Positions 6,628 to 14,302 of a DNA stretch of 14,633 nt are shown in pieces. Both the position numbers and the translations under genes were made by a program. The notes beneath the pieces were generated by a model. The model was not told the origin of the DNA. It did not search any database and saw only the letters and a program-made list of their open reading frames with translations. Numbering within the stretch: the stretch's first letter is position 1; every line of letters starts with the position of its first letter. This stretch comes from Gammaproteobacteria bacterium (GTDB lineage Bacteria; Pseudomonadota; Gammaproteobacteria; S012-40). Location of the stretch: assembly GCA_029864945.1 (NCBI GenBank), contig JAOTSL010000046.1, positions 1-14,633 on the forward strand. The letters run 5' to 3'.

Positions 6628-7593
6628 TTAGTACTTTAATAATACAGAACCCCAAGTAAATCCACCACCAAAGGCTTCCAACAAGACTGTTTCGCCATTT
6701 TTAATTCGGCCATCTTTCACTGCTACATTTAATGCAAGAGGAATTGAGGCTGCAGATGTATTGCCGTGCGTGCCTACCGTTGCCACAACGCGATCCATAG
6801 GCATTTTTAATTTTTTTGCGGTTGCATTTATAATACGGATATTTGCCTGATGAGGCACCAGCCAGTCGATATCTGATTTTTCCATATTGTTTGCGGCAAG
6901 TGTTTCATCGACAATAGAGCCCAATGTATTTACCGCAGTTTTAAACACCTCATTGCCCTTCATATACATAAAGGCTTCACTTTCGTCAAATGCGCGTTTA
7001 TTTCTAGAAACACCTGCATTGACCGCTAGCAAATCTTTGTACTTACCATCTGCATGCAGGTGAGTAGACAATATGCCAGGCTCTTCGCTAGCCTGTAAAA
7101 TAACAGCGCCCGCACCATCACCAAATAAAATACAGGTGCCGCGATCAGTCCAGTCAATAATACGAGAAAGAGTTTCAGCGCCAACGACTAATGCGCACTT
7201 GGCTGACCCGGATTTAATAAACTTATCAGCTACTGCCAAGGCATATACAAAACCTGTACAAACAGCCTGTACATCAAATGCGGCACAACCGTGAATATCA
7301 AGTTTGTCCTGTAGCAAGCAAGCAGTGCTAGGAAAAACCAAGTCAGGCGTGGTCGTTGCGACAATAATTAAATCAATGTCCTGCGGAGAAATACCAGCTG
7401 ATTGAATGGCATCTTTTGACGCTTCAAAAGCAAGATCAGAAGTTGCTTGATTGGCGGCAGCCACTCGACGCTGATGTATACCTGTGCGTTCAACGATCCA
7501 TTGATCGTTAGTCTCCACCATTTTTTCCAGGTCGGCGTTGGTTAGTATTTTTTCAGGTAAATACCCACCGGTTCCTACTATCCTTGAATACAT
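6628..7593 (-). CDS. fabH: Beta-ketoacyl-ACP synthase III (FabH)
   Basis: A 321-residue initiating condensing enzyme that joins acetyl-CoA to malonyl-ACP and so starts fatty acid synthesis. The Cys-His-Asn triad is visible: Cys112 in VQAVCTGFVYAL, His248 in VPHQANIRI and Asn278 in GTHGNTSAASIP. The N-terminal GTGGYLPEKILTN, the ERTGIHQRR block and the C-terminal AFGGGFTWGS are typical. The length is close to E. coli FabH (317). The ATG overlaps the plsX TAA by one base (TAATG), indicating translational coupling. The protein could prefer acetyl- or branched primers; sequence by eye cannot tell, though the E. coli-like cluster suggests acetyl-CoA. Confidence 0.96.
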   Translation of the reverse strand: MYSRIVGTGGYLPEKILTNADLEKMVETNDQWIVERTGIHQRRVAAANQATSDLAFEASKDAIQSAGISPQDIDLIIVATTTPDLVFPSTACLLQDKLDIHGCAAFDVQAVCTGFVYALAVADKFIKSGSAKCALVVGAETLSRIIDWTDRGTCILFGDGAGAVILQASEEPGILSTHLHADGKYKDLLAVNAGVSRNKRAFDESEAFMYMKGNEVFKTAVNTLGSIVDETLAANNMEKSDIDWLVPHQANIRIINATAKKLKMPMDRVVATVGTHGNTSAASIPLALNVAVKDGRIKNGETVLLEAFGGGFTWGSVLLKY

Positions 7594-8624
7594 TAAACGA
7601 CTTGCCTTTCCTGTTCTTGTAAAAACGCTTCTAATTGATTTACGATGCGTTTCGGTACATTTTGCTCAGCTTCAGCAGCTGCAACCCGGATAGCTTTAGC
7701 AAAAGAATAGTCATCTGCCCCACCGTGACTTTTAACAACAATACCACGTAAACCGAGAAAGCTGGCGCCATTATATTCCCGGGGGTCTATACGCGACTTA
7801 AACGAACTTAGAACAGGCTTAGAAACCAGCGCGGCAAACTTACTTGGCAAGTTTCGCGTGAACTCTTCTTTTATAAAGTGCCCCATCATTTTAGCAACAC
7901 CTTCGCCGGCCTTTAACGCAATGTTCCCAATAAAGCCGTCACAGACAACAACATCAACTGTACCTTTAAAGATATCATCGCCTTCAACAAAACCGTAATA
8001 ATTCAAACTCTTATGGGATGAAATTAGCTTGGCGGCCGCCTTTATTGTTGCATCGCCCTTAATTTCTTCCGAGCCAATATTCAATAAACCTATCGTGGGA
8101 TTAGGGTTATTATCCACCGCCTTAGCCAGTGTTGAACCCATAAGAGCAAACTGTAACAAGTCTTCAGGCCCTGAGCCGATATTAGCACCAAGATCGAGCA
8201 TATGAGTATGCCCTCCCATTGAAGGAAGGTTCGAACAAATAGCAGGTCGATCAATACCGGGAAGCATCTTTAGAACAAAACGAGCGGTTGCCATTAGTGC
8301 GCCGGTATTTCCGGCGCTAACACAAGCATTTGCTTCACCTGATTTAACCAGATTAATCGCAACACGCATGGATGAGTCTTTTTTATTGCGAAGCACCAAA
8401 GCTGGTGATTCATCCATTTCTACACTTTGAGAGGCGTGCCTTACTGATAATTTATCACTTAATACAAGACCCAGTTTACCCAGCTCCACAGACAAAGCTG
8501 CTTCATCACCGACAAGGATCAGATTAATATCATTTGTTTCAGCAAGAACACGTTTTGCAGCAGCAACCACCACGGGGATACCGTGGTCGCCCCCCATTGC
8601 ATCAAGGGCAATGGTTTTTATCAA
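7593..8624 (-). CDS. plsX: Phosphate acyltransferase PlsX
   Basis: A 343-residue peripheral membrane enzyme that makes acyl-phosphate from acyl-ACP for PlsY, linking fatty acid synthesis to phospholipids. Family motifs are IALDAMGGDHG (5-15), SAGNTGALMA (103-112), LDLGANIG (144-151), NIGSEEIKGD and CDGFIGNIALK (228-238). Length is close to usual (about 340-356). The start is TTG at 8624, giving MIKTIALDAMGGD; no ATG or GTG fits the conserved N-terminus. A modest AAGG lies 10 bases upstream and overlaps the rpmF stop (TAAGG), so translation may depend on coupling to rpmF, 12 bases away. The gene is followed by fabH with a one-base overlap. Confidence 0.94.
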   Translation of the reverse strand: MIKTIALDAMGGDHGIPVVVAAAKRVLAETNDINLILVGDEAALSVELGKLGLVLSDKLSVRHASQSVEMDESPALVLRNKKDSSMRVAINLVKSGEANACVSAGNTGALMATARFVLKMLPGIDRPAICSNLPSMGGHTHMLDLGANIGSGPEDLLQFALMGSTLAKAVDNNPNPTIGLLNIGSEEIKGDATIKAAAKLISSHKSLNYYGFVEGDDIFKGTVDVVVCDGFIGNIALKAGEGVAKMMGHFIKEEFTRNLPSKFAALVSKPVLSSFKSRIDPREYNGASFLGLRGIVVKSHGGADDYSFAKAIRVAAAEAEQNVPKRIVNQLEAFLQEQERQVV

Positions 8625-8636
8625 CGTAATTTCGCC

Positions 8637-8834
8637 TTATTCGTCGTCTGCGTAAACGCCGTCTTTAGCTTCTACAACACGCTTACCACGGTAAAAACCG
8701 TCAGGCGTGATGTGATGTCTCAAGTGCGTCTCACCACTAGTCGCATCAATTGAAAAAGTGGGTGGTTTAATTGCATCATGTGAACGACGCATGCCACGTC
8801 TTGAACGTGATTTTTTACTCTTTTGAACAGCCAT
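8637..8834 (-). CDS. rpmF: Large ribosomal subunit protein bL32
   Basis: A 65-residue basic ribosomal protein. The signature MAVQKSKKSRSRRGMRRSHDA and GETHLRHHITPDGFYRGKRVV match bL32. The protein is somewhat longer than E. coli L32 (57 residues) because of an acidic C-terminal tail (EAKDGVYADDE); Pseudomonas L32 also ends with a short acidic tail. It is the non-zinc form, as no Cys pair is present. A good Shine-Dalgarno (AAGGAG) precedes the ATG. It lies 19 bases after yceD and 12 before plsX, the conserved yceD-rpmF-plsX order, which couples ribosome and membrane synthesis. Confidence 0.97.
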   Translation of the reverse strand: MAVQKSKKSRSRRGMRRSHDAIKPPTFSIDATSGETHLRHHITPDGFYRGKRVVEAKDGVYADDE

Positions 8835-8853
8835 TTTTAAAACTCCTTAAATA

Positions 8854-9399
8854 CTACTTCTTTAAATCAATCAACACAGCAAACGGATTAGGCCGCTTAT
8901 TTTCTATTACCGATTCGTCTACAGGCGAATTTACATGCAACTCATCCGGCACTTTTTCTACGCTAGGTGCAACGTGTTGTTCACACAAACCAACATCATG
9001 CATAACCACCATAGGTAATAATAATTCAAGCTCATCTTCAACAATATCAGCAAGAAAAAGATCTTCATTACCGATCATTAAAGGCTCTTCACCTGGGTAC
9101 AAGCGATCAATTTCAGCTTCGCTTTCTATTAACCCCAGCTGGAAGTGGTGATCAATTGGCATTTTCAGCCCGCCCATACAACGCTGGCATTCTACTATCA
9201 TTTCACCAACTATATGACCTGTAAGGCGTTTACGGCTACCGTTTTTATCAAACTTAAACCTGGCACTGACTTTTCCGTACGGCGCGAATAGCCGATCACG
9301 CAAATCATCCATTTTTTCCAACAGAAAATCGCCAGAAGCCTCAAGGCCTCGGGCTACTGCACGCTCTGGGTTTATATGTATAGGTAGTCGTTTGGACAT
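8854..9399 (-). CDS. yceD: YceD family protein (DUF177), 23S rRNA accumulation protein
   Basis: A 181-residue acidic protein of the YceD/DUF177 family, associated in bacteria and plastids with 23S rRNA accumulation; the molecular role is not settled. Seen here: the start RLPIHINPERAV, the conserved CQRC pair (71-74) in VECQRCMGG, the acidic segment DIVEDELELLLPMVVMHD, and the family ending NPFAVLIDLKK. E. coli YceD has about 173 residues and ends NPFAVLASLK. A third and fourth Cys of a full zinc site are not obvious apart from Cys139. The ATG has no Shine-Dalgarno, and a near-consensus promoter places the RNA start within a few bases of it. It is the first gene of the minus-strand cluster. 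Confidence 0.9.
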   Translation of the reverse strand: MSKRLPIHINPERAVARGLEASGDFLLEKMDDLRDRLFAPYGKVSARFKFDKNGSRKRLTGHIVGEMIVECQRCMGGLKMPIDHHFQLGLIESEAEIDRLYPGEEPLMIGNEDLFLADIVEDELELLLPMVVMHDVGLCEQHVAPSVEKVPDELHVNSPVDESVIENKRPNPFAVLIDLKK

Positions 9400-9408
9400 T
9401 GGGGCGCA

Positions 9409-9437
9409 ATAATAATCGCGGAAAGTACATGTGTCAA
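9409..9437 (-). promoter_or_regulatory. Sigma70 promoter of yceD-rpmF-plsX-fab operon
   Basis: On the minus strand a perfect TTGACA (9437-9432), a 17-base spacer and TATTAT (9414-9409). The usual start distance puts +1 near 9402, only about 3 bases before the yceD ATG (9399). This is the best promoter in the window and would drive the whole cluster with a nearly leaderless first gene. Confidence 0.75.
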
Positions 9438-9662
9438 AAGAAAGTCGACTATTTTGGTCTTTATTTTACTAAAATCCCGAAATATTGTAAAAACTTGACT
9501 TTGAGTAACAATTTACGGTGAAATCAAGCGCATAATTCAGTTACAAACGGGGAAATATAATCTAATCTATCTTTTAATAGACTATCCCGACTAATTTTAG
9601 TGAAAACGGTATAAATTACGCATATTCAATAAATTGACATTTGAAACGCCAGGGAAGGACTC
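9438..9662. other. Divergent intergenic region, pycA side
   Basis: Non-coding stretch between the yceD promoter and pycA. It should hold the pycA promoter, but no clear one stands out: TATAAT at 9556-9561 lacks a good -35 at the right distance, and TTGACT near 9498 lacks a good -10. No strong palindrome was found. Confidence 0.4.
9651..9659 (+). promoter_or_regulatory. Shine-Dalgarno site supporting the TTG start of pycA
   Basis: AGGGAAGGA directly before the TTG at 9663. It fixes the start at MIKKILIANRGEIAVR, the conserved biotin carboxylase N-terminus. Confidence 0.7.
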
Positions 9663-11081
9663 TTGATTAAAAAAATTCTAATTGCTAATCGTGGTGAAAT
9701 TGCCGTTCGTATTGTTCGTGCATGCGCAGAAATGAACATAAAGTCGGTTGCCATTTATGCCGAACCTGACCGACACGCTTTGCATGTTAAAAAAGCGGAC
9801 GAGGCTTACAATATAGGTCCGGACTCCATCGCCGGTTACCTGAACGTGCATCGAATTGTAAACCTTGCTGTTGCAACTGGCTGCGACGCACTACACCCCG
9901 GCTATGGCTTTCTTTCTGAAAACCCCGAATTATCTGCCGCCTGTAAACGCAGAGGCATCCGCTTCATAGGCCCATCATCGGAAGTTATCCATAATATGGG
10001 TGATAAAACACAAGCCCGTAAAGCCATGATCGCGGCAGGTGTACCTGTAACACCGGGCACAGAGAAAAACCTTGAAAGTCTCGACGAAGCAATTAAGGTT
10101 GCGGAAAAAGTCGGCTACCCAGTTATGCTAAAAGCCACCGCTGGTGGTGGAGGTCGTGGAATCCGTCGATGCGAAGACCTAGATGACCTGAAAAAAGGTT
10201 ACGATCGTGTTATTTCCGAGGCCACTAAATTTTTCGGTGTTGGCGATATTTTCATGGAAAAATGCATCGTCAACCCTCGTCACATCGAAATACAAATATT
10301 GGCCGATAGCCATGGTAATGTCGTCCATTTATTTGAACGGGACTGCTCTGTACAACGGCGGCATCAAAAACTGGTGGAAATCGCTCCTTCTCCCAGCATA
10401 TCTGAAGAATTGCGCGCAGAACTGGGGGAATATGCTGTGAAAGCAGCAAAAATGGTCAATTATGAAAACGCCGGCACAGTAGAGTTTCTGCTTGATAAAA
10501 ACGATGTGATGTATTTCATGGAAATGAATACACGTATTCAGGTAGAGCACCCAATAACCGAAGCCATTACCGGTATCGATATTGTTCAACAGCAAATTCG
10601 AATCGCTGCAGGCGAAAAATTATCCTTCGAGCAAAAAGATGTCACAAAACGTGGCTTCGCCATTGAGTTTCGTATTAATGCTGAAGATCCAAAAAATGAC
10701 TTCCTTCCTTCTTTCGGCAAAATCACTCGCTACTTTGCACCAGGCGGACCGGGTATTCGAACAGATAGCGCCATTTATAGCGGTTATCAAATCCCGCCTT
10801 ATTATGATTCCATGTGCGTCAAACTCACCGTTTGGGCATTAACTTGGGATGATTTAATCCGGCGCTCAGAACGTGCCTTGAAAGATATCAGTGTTTACGG
10901 TGTTAAAACAACAATCCCGTATCAAATCGAGATTTTACGCACTGAAGCGTTCAAAAGCGGAAAAATTGATACCGGTTTCGTTGAAGATCACCCGAAGCTT
11001 TCAAATTATTCGTTAAGAAGGCCACCCCGGGAACTTGCGGCAGCAATTTCTGCAGCAATTACCGCTCATATGAGAGCCTGA
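9663..11081 (+). CDS. pycA: Pyruvate carboxylase subunit A (biotin carboxylase)
   Basis: A 472-residue ATP-grasp enzyme that carboxylates biotin with bicarbonate and ATP. Seen in order: the N-terminal biotin carboxylase domain MIKKILIANRGEIAVRIVRA, HPGYGFLSEN (78-87), the glycine-rich ATP loop KATAGGGGRGIRR (157-169), EKCIVNPRHIEIQIL, the FERDCSVQRRHQKL block, MEMNTRIQVEH (286-296) and the C-terminal half with AEDPKNDFLPSFGKI. It resembles AccC, but the partner pycB follows and no accB is present. As I recall it, the text closely follows the Pseudomonas two-subunit pyruvate carboxylase. The start is TTG. A 227-base gap with repeat element D separates it from pycB, so subunit balance may be set there. 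Confidence 0.92.
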   Translation: MIKKILIANRGEIAVRIVRACAEMNIKSVAIYAEPDRHALHVKKADEAYNIGPDSIAGYLNVHRIVNLAVATGCDALHPGYGFLSENPELSAACKRRGIRFIGPSSEVIHNMGDKTQARKAMIAAGVPVTPGTEKNLESLDEAIKVAEKVGYPVMLKATAGGGGRGIRRCEDLDDLKKGYDRVISEATKFFGVGDIFMEKCIVNPRHIEIQILADSHGNVVHLFERDCSVQRRHQKLVEIAPSPSISEELRAELGEYAVKAAKMVNYENAGTVEFLLDKNDVMYFMEMNTRIQVEHPITEAITGIDIVQQQIRIAAGEKLSFEQKDVTKRGFAIEFRINAEDPKNDFLPSFGKITRYFAPGGPGIRTDSAIYSGYQIPPYYDSMCVKLTVWALTWDDLIRRSERALKDISVYGVKTTIPYQIEILRTEAFKSGKIDTGFVEDHPKLSNYSLRRPPRELAAAISAAITAHMRA

Positions 11082-11127
11082 TTGGTAGGTATTGAATAAC
11101 AATATAGTAGATAATCACTTAAAAACT

Positions 11128-11280
11128 GTAACTGTTCAGCGTGCTTAGATTTCACTTCTGATACGGCGACATTTCAAACGGAATTAGGGAGCATATAGAT
11201 ATATGCGACCGATTGAGTACGAAATAGCGCCTCATCTTATATGATGAGAGAGGCAAAAAATGAGTGTACTGAATAATTAC
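11128..11280. repeat. Long palindromic intergenic element, copy D (153 bp)
   Basis: Fourth family member and the only one outside the fab cluster, between pycA and pycB. Left end GTAACTGTTCAGCGTGCTTA, right end GGCAAAAAATGAGTGTACTG then AATAATTAC, apex GCATATA-GA-TATATGC. It is longer than the others because the right arm carries an extra small palindrome (CTCATC-TTATAT-GATGAG, 11231-11248). It ends 28 bases before the pycB ATG, just upstream of its AGGAG. Confidence 0.85.
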
Positions 11281-11308
11281 AAAAAACATTAATAGGCAGG
11301 AGAGCTAA

Positions 11309-13147
11309 ATGCCCAAAGTTCAGATAACTGAAACGGTATTACGAGATGGACATCAAAGTTTAATTGCAACACGCATGCGCACTGAAGACATGCTGCCGAT
11401 TGCTAAAAAACTAGATCAGGTCGGTTATTGGTCACTTGAAGTTTGGGGGGGCGCCACCTTTGATGCATGCGTTCGCTTTTTAAAAGAAGATCCCTGGGAA
11501 CGTTTACGCCAATTACGAAAAGCAATTCCGAACACGCGCTTACAAATGTTACTACGTGGTCAAAACCTTGTAGGGTATCGTCATTATTCCGATGACGTCG
11601 TTAAAATGTTTGTACAAAAAGCGGCAGATAACGGCATTGATGTTTTCCGTATTTTTGATGCCTTAAATGATCTCCGAAACTTGGAAACATCAATTAAAGC
11701 AGTAAACAAAGCAGGCAAACATGCGCAAGGCTGTATTTCCTATACCACCAGCCCGGTTCACAGTATTAGCGGATTCGTTGAGGATGCAAAGAAGCTCGAA
11801 GCCATGGGCTGCGATAGCATCGCAATAAAAGACATGGCCGGCCTGTTAACACCAACCGCCACCGAGCATTTGGTTGCAGGTATAGTTGACGCCGTATCCA
11901 TTCCAATTCATCTGCACTCTCATGCCACCGCTGGTTTAGCGGCTATGTGTCAGTTAAAAGCCGTTGAAAATGGTTGTCACCATATCGACACCGCTATCTC
12001 TTCATTTGCTGAAGGTGCAAGCCACCCTGCAACAGAAAGCATGGTTGCGGCTTTTAAAGACTCAGAATATGACTCTGGACTGGACCTAGCCTTACTACAG
12101 GACATTGGCTTTTATTTCAAAGGTGTTCGAGATAAATACCACCAGTTCGAAAGTGAATTCACTGGATTAGACACCCGAGTACAAGTTAATCAGGTACCCG
12201 GCGGAATGATCTCTAATTTAACAAATCAATTAAGGGATCAGGGTGAACTAAAACGCATCAACGATGTTCTTGACGAAATACCACTCGTGAGACAAGACCT
12301 TGGCTACCCTCCACTAGTCACACCAACATCGCAAATTGTCGGCACACAAGCCGTGTTAAACGTGATGACCGATGAGCGGTATAAAACGATTACTAATGAA
12401 GTAAAAAATTATTTACTTGGCCAATATGGCAAAACCCCAGGTGACGTCAATGTAGACATTCGCCAATTAGCAGTAGGCAATGAAACTGTTATTACAGAGC
12501 GCCCTGCTGATAATATTAAACCAGAAATGAAAAAACTGAAAAAAGAAATTGGCGAGCTGGCCGAGACAGATGAAGACGTACTCACCTACGCAATGTTTGC
12601 TGACATTGGAAAAAGTTTTCTCGAGCAACGTAAGGCCGGCACACTTGTCCCGGAGGCGTTGGAGCCACCAGTCGAAGACAATGCTGCCGTTTGCGGCGCC
12701 GCACCAACAGAGTTTAATGTCACCATGCACGGTGAAAGCTACAATATTAAAATCACCGGATCTGGACATCGCTCACAGGCACAACGACCCTTCTACCTCA
12801 CCGTCGATGGCGTACCTGAGGAAATCCTAGTTGAAACGCTTTCAGAAGTTTTCACCACACCGATAGGAGGTGGCACTGGTCAAGGTGCAATTATCCAAAG
12901 TGAAAGTGGCAGCAAACGTCCCAAGGCAACAACACCCGGTCACGTAACAACCTCAATGCCTGGTGTTATTGTCGATGTAATGGTTGCGGTAGGTGATAGC
13001 GTTAACGCGGGCGACCCTCTTTTTATTACTGAGGCGATGAAAATGGAAACCGAAATTCAAGCACCTATAAGCGGAACCGTAAAAGAAATACATATTTCTA
13101 AAGGTGATACAGTAAATCCTGATGAAACCTTAATTGAAATCGAGTAG
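11309..13147 (+). CDS. pycB: Pyruvate carboxylase subunit B (carboxyltransferase plus biotin carrier; OadA-like)
   Basis: A 612-residue protein that transfers CO2 from carboxybiotin to pyruvate, making oxaloacetate with PycA. The HMGL-type carboxyltransferase barrel (about 1-300) shows ETVLRDGHQS (metal ligand Asp13 by homology), VFRIFDALND, Lys174 in IAIKDMAGLL and the metal histidines in HLHSHATAGL (201-210). The conserved PycB/OadA domain follows (VPGGMISNL to about 440). A linker leads to the C-terminal biotinyl domain (about 545-612) with Lys578 in EAMKMET. It also resembles oxaloacetate decarboxylase alpha, but the neighbouring biotin carboxylase and absence of oadB/oadG membrane subunits favour pyruvate carboxylase. 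ATG is preceded by GCAGGAGAG. Confidence 0.92.
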   Translation: MPKVQITETVLRDGHQSLIATRMRTEDMLPIAKKLDQVGYWSLEVWGGATFDACVRFLKEDPWERLRQLRKAIPNTRLQMLLRGQNLVGYRHYSDDVVKMFVQKAADNGIDVFRIFDALNDLRNLETSIKAVNKAGKHAQGCISYTTSPVHSISGFVEDAKKLEAMGCDSIAIKDMAGLLTPTATEHLVAGIVDAVSIPIHLHSHATAGLAAMCQLKAVENGCHHIDTAISSFAEGASHPATESMVAAFKDSEYDSGLDLALLQDIGFYFKGVRDKYHQFESEFTGLDTRVQVNQVPGGMISNLTNQLRDQGELKRINDVLDEIPLVRQDLGYPPLVTPTSQIVGTQAVLNVMTDERYKTITNEVKNYLLGQYGKTPGDVNVDIRQLAVGNETVITERPADNIKPEMKKLKKEIGELAETDEDVLTYAMFADIGKSFLEQRKAGTLVPEALEPPVEDNAAVCGAAPTEFNVTMHGESYNIKITGSGHRSQAQRPFYLTVDGVPEEILVETLSEVFTTPIGGGTGQGAIIQSESGSKRPKATTPGHVTTSMPGVIVDVMVAVGDSVNAGDPLFITEAMKMETEIQAPISGTVKEIHISKGDTVNPDETLIEIE

Positions 13148-13191
13148 TATACGCGGCCATAAAAACAACTATCGAAACCAATTAAAGAAAC

Positions 13192-13770
13192 ATGAGCAGA
13201 ATAATTCTTGCGTCCAGCTCGCCTTTTCGAAAAGAACTGCTGGGTCGATTACAATTAAAGTTTGATACGGCGTCCCCAGATGTTGATGAGTCTCAATTAA
13301 AAGACGAATCACCATCAGAATTGGTACAAAGACTGGCCACTATTAAAGCCAATGTCGTTGCAGAAAAATCACTTGATTGCATCTGCATCGGCAGTGACCA
13401 GGTCGCTGTATGTGATGCCGAAATTCTCGGGAAACCAGGGAATTTTGAAAATGCATTTAAACAATTAAAATTTTTGTCAGGCAAACAAGTGTGCTTTCAT
13501 ACTGGCCTGGCTGTTATCGATACGAAAAGTGCACTAATTCAAACCGATGAAGTGAAGTTCTATGTCGATTTTCGCGAACTTTCTGATTCCATGATAAATA
13601 ATTACCTGAAAAAAGAACCCGCATTCAATTGCGCAGGCTCCTTTAAGTCCGAAAGCCTGGGAATAGCATTAACCTCACGCATGCAGGGGCCAGACCCTAC
13701 CTCACTGATAGGCTTACCACTAATTCGACTCACAGAAATGCTTGGAAAAGTAGGTGTTAACATCATCTAA
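13192..13770 (+). CDS. yceF: Maf/YceF-type nucleotide pyrophosphatase (m7GTP)
   Basis: A 192-residue Maf-fold pyrophosphatase that hydrolyses non-canonical nucleotides; YceF members prefer 7-methyl-GTP. Seen here: the substrate loop LASSSPFRKELL (6-17), PDVDES, the catalytic aspartate region CIGSDQVAV (Asp69), LGKPGNFENA, FHTGLAVI, CAGSFKSESLGI and GLPLIRLTEML. The SDQV and CAGSFKSE forms match YceF rather than the dTTP/UTP-type YhdE (SADT/KAG). Length is typical. The ATG is preceded only by weak purines (AAAGAAAC), 44 bases after pycB, so it may be co-transcribed with pycAB. In E. coli yceF is the divergent neighbour of yceD, the same cluster found here across pycAB. Confidence 0.92.
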   Translation: MSRIILASSSPFRKELLGRLQLKFDTASPDVDESQLKDESPSELVQRLATIKANVVAEKSLDCICIGSDQVAVCDAEILGKPGNFENAFKQLKFLSGKQVCFHTGLAVIDTKSALIQTDEVKFYVDFRELSDSMINNYLKKEPAFNCAGSFKSESLGIALTSRMQGPDPTSLIGLPLIRLTEMLGKVGVNII

Positions 13771-14302
13771 CAAACCAACATCCACCGATGCATTGGGGCT
13801 AGCGGCAACCCGGTTTATGGACACGTGCGCGAATCCTAAATTAATAAGGAATAACTATAAACTCAGTGAAAGAAAAAAGTTTCTGCCACGCATAAGCTAC
13901 CAATTTATTACACCACTTAACAACGCCACATTAATGCTTCACTTAACTAATGAGTAACACCCCCTCCCTCTTAAATAACTGATGTTACGCACCCTTGATT
14001 AAGAATCAATAACTTGCTTTTTTTGTAAGCACCACAATCCACACTCTTATTAAGGCCGGCGCAACATCAATTAAGCAAGCGATTACCTGAAAATATTGAG
14101 AGATATCACTTACAGATCCTCATCTACTTAGCCTTATAAATGACGAGCCCAATCTTTCCACAATAGAATCCGGCCATATTGAACTTTTTAAAGAGAAAAT
14201 CAGTATCGATGAATTACAAGATAGGCATATAAAACTAGAAACTTTATTTCACATTTACAATAATATATATGAAGATAGACATATTAAAAAAAATCAAAAC
14301 AA
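13771..14302. other. 532-base region without a convincing intact gene
   Basis: No intact gene could be supported on either strand. The left part (13771-13980) has a 67-codon GTG-started frame overlapping the yceF end, with no recognisable motif and no Shine-Dalgarno. TTGATT-AAG-AATCAA (around 13994-14008) is a short palindrome with a T-run (TTTTTTT) about 10 bases later, a weak terminator candidate for pycAB-yceF. From 14100 the plus strand holds a start-less frame (see separate entry). The stretch looks like decayed or accessory DNA next to the conserved cluster. Confidence 0.5.

Noticed and set aside
8771..9151. 126-codon plus-strand frame over rpmF and yceD
   Set aside because: Antisense shadow of two recognised genes; low-complexity serine runs and no supporting start site.
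9663..11081. AccC of acetyl-CoA carboxylase
   Set aside because: No accB neighbour, and the carboxyltransferase plus biotin carrier protein PycB follows directly; the fab context alone is not enough.
2563..11280. ERIC or REP/BIME elements
   Set aside because: Length and palindromic form are similar to ERIC, but the core sequence does not match the ERIC or REP sequences I know.
2563..11280. CRISPR array
   Set aside because: The repeats are about 140 bp, kilobases apart and diverged, with no short regular repeat-spacer pattern and no cas genes.
11309..13147. Oxaloacetate decarboxylase sodium pump alpha subunit
   Set aside because: No oadB or oadG membrane subunits beside it, and a biotin carboxylase gene precedes it.
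13764..13870. Integron attC-like site after yceF
   Set aside because: CTAACAAA is present but no matching inverse core or paired arms were found.
13754..13957. 67-codon GTG-started frame after yceF
   Set aside because: No Shine-Dalgarno, no recognisable motif, overlaps the yceF end; kept only as a remark in the intergenic entry.
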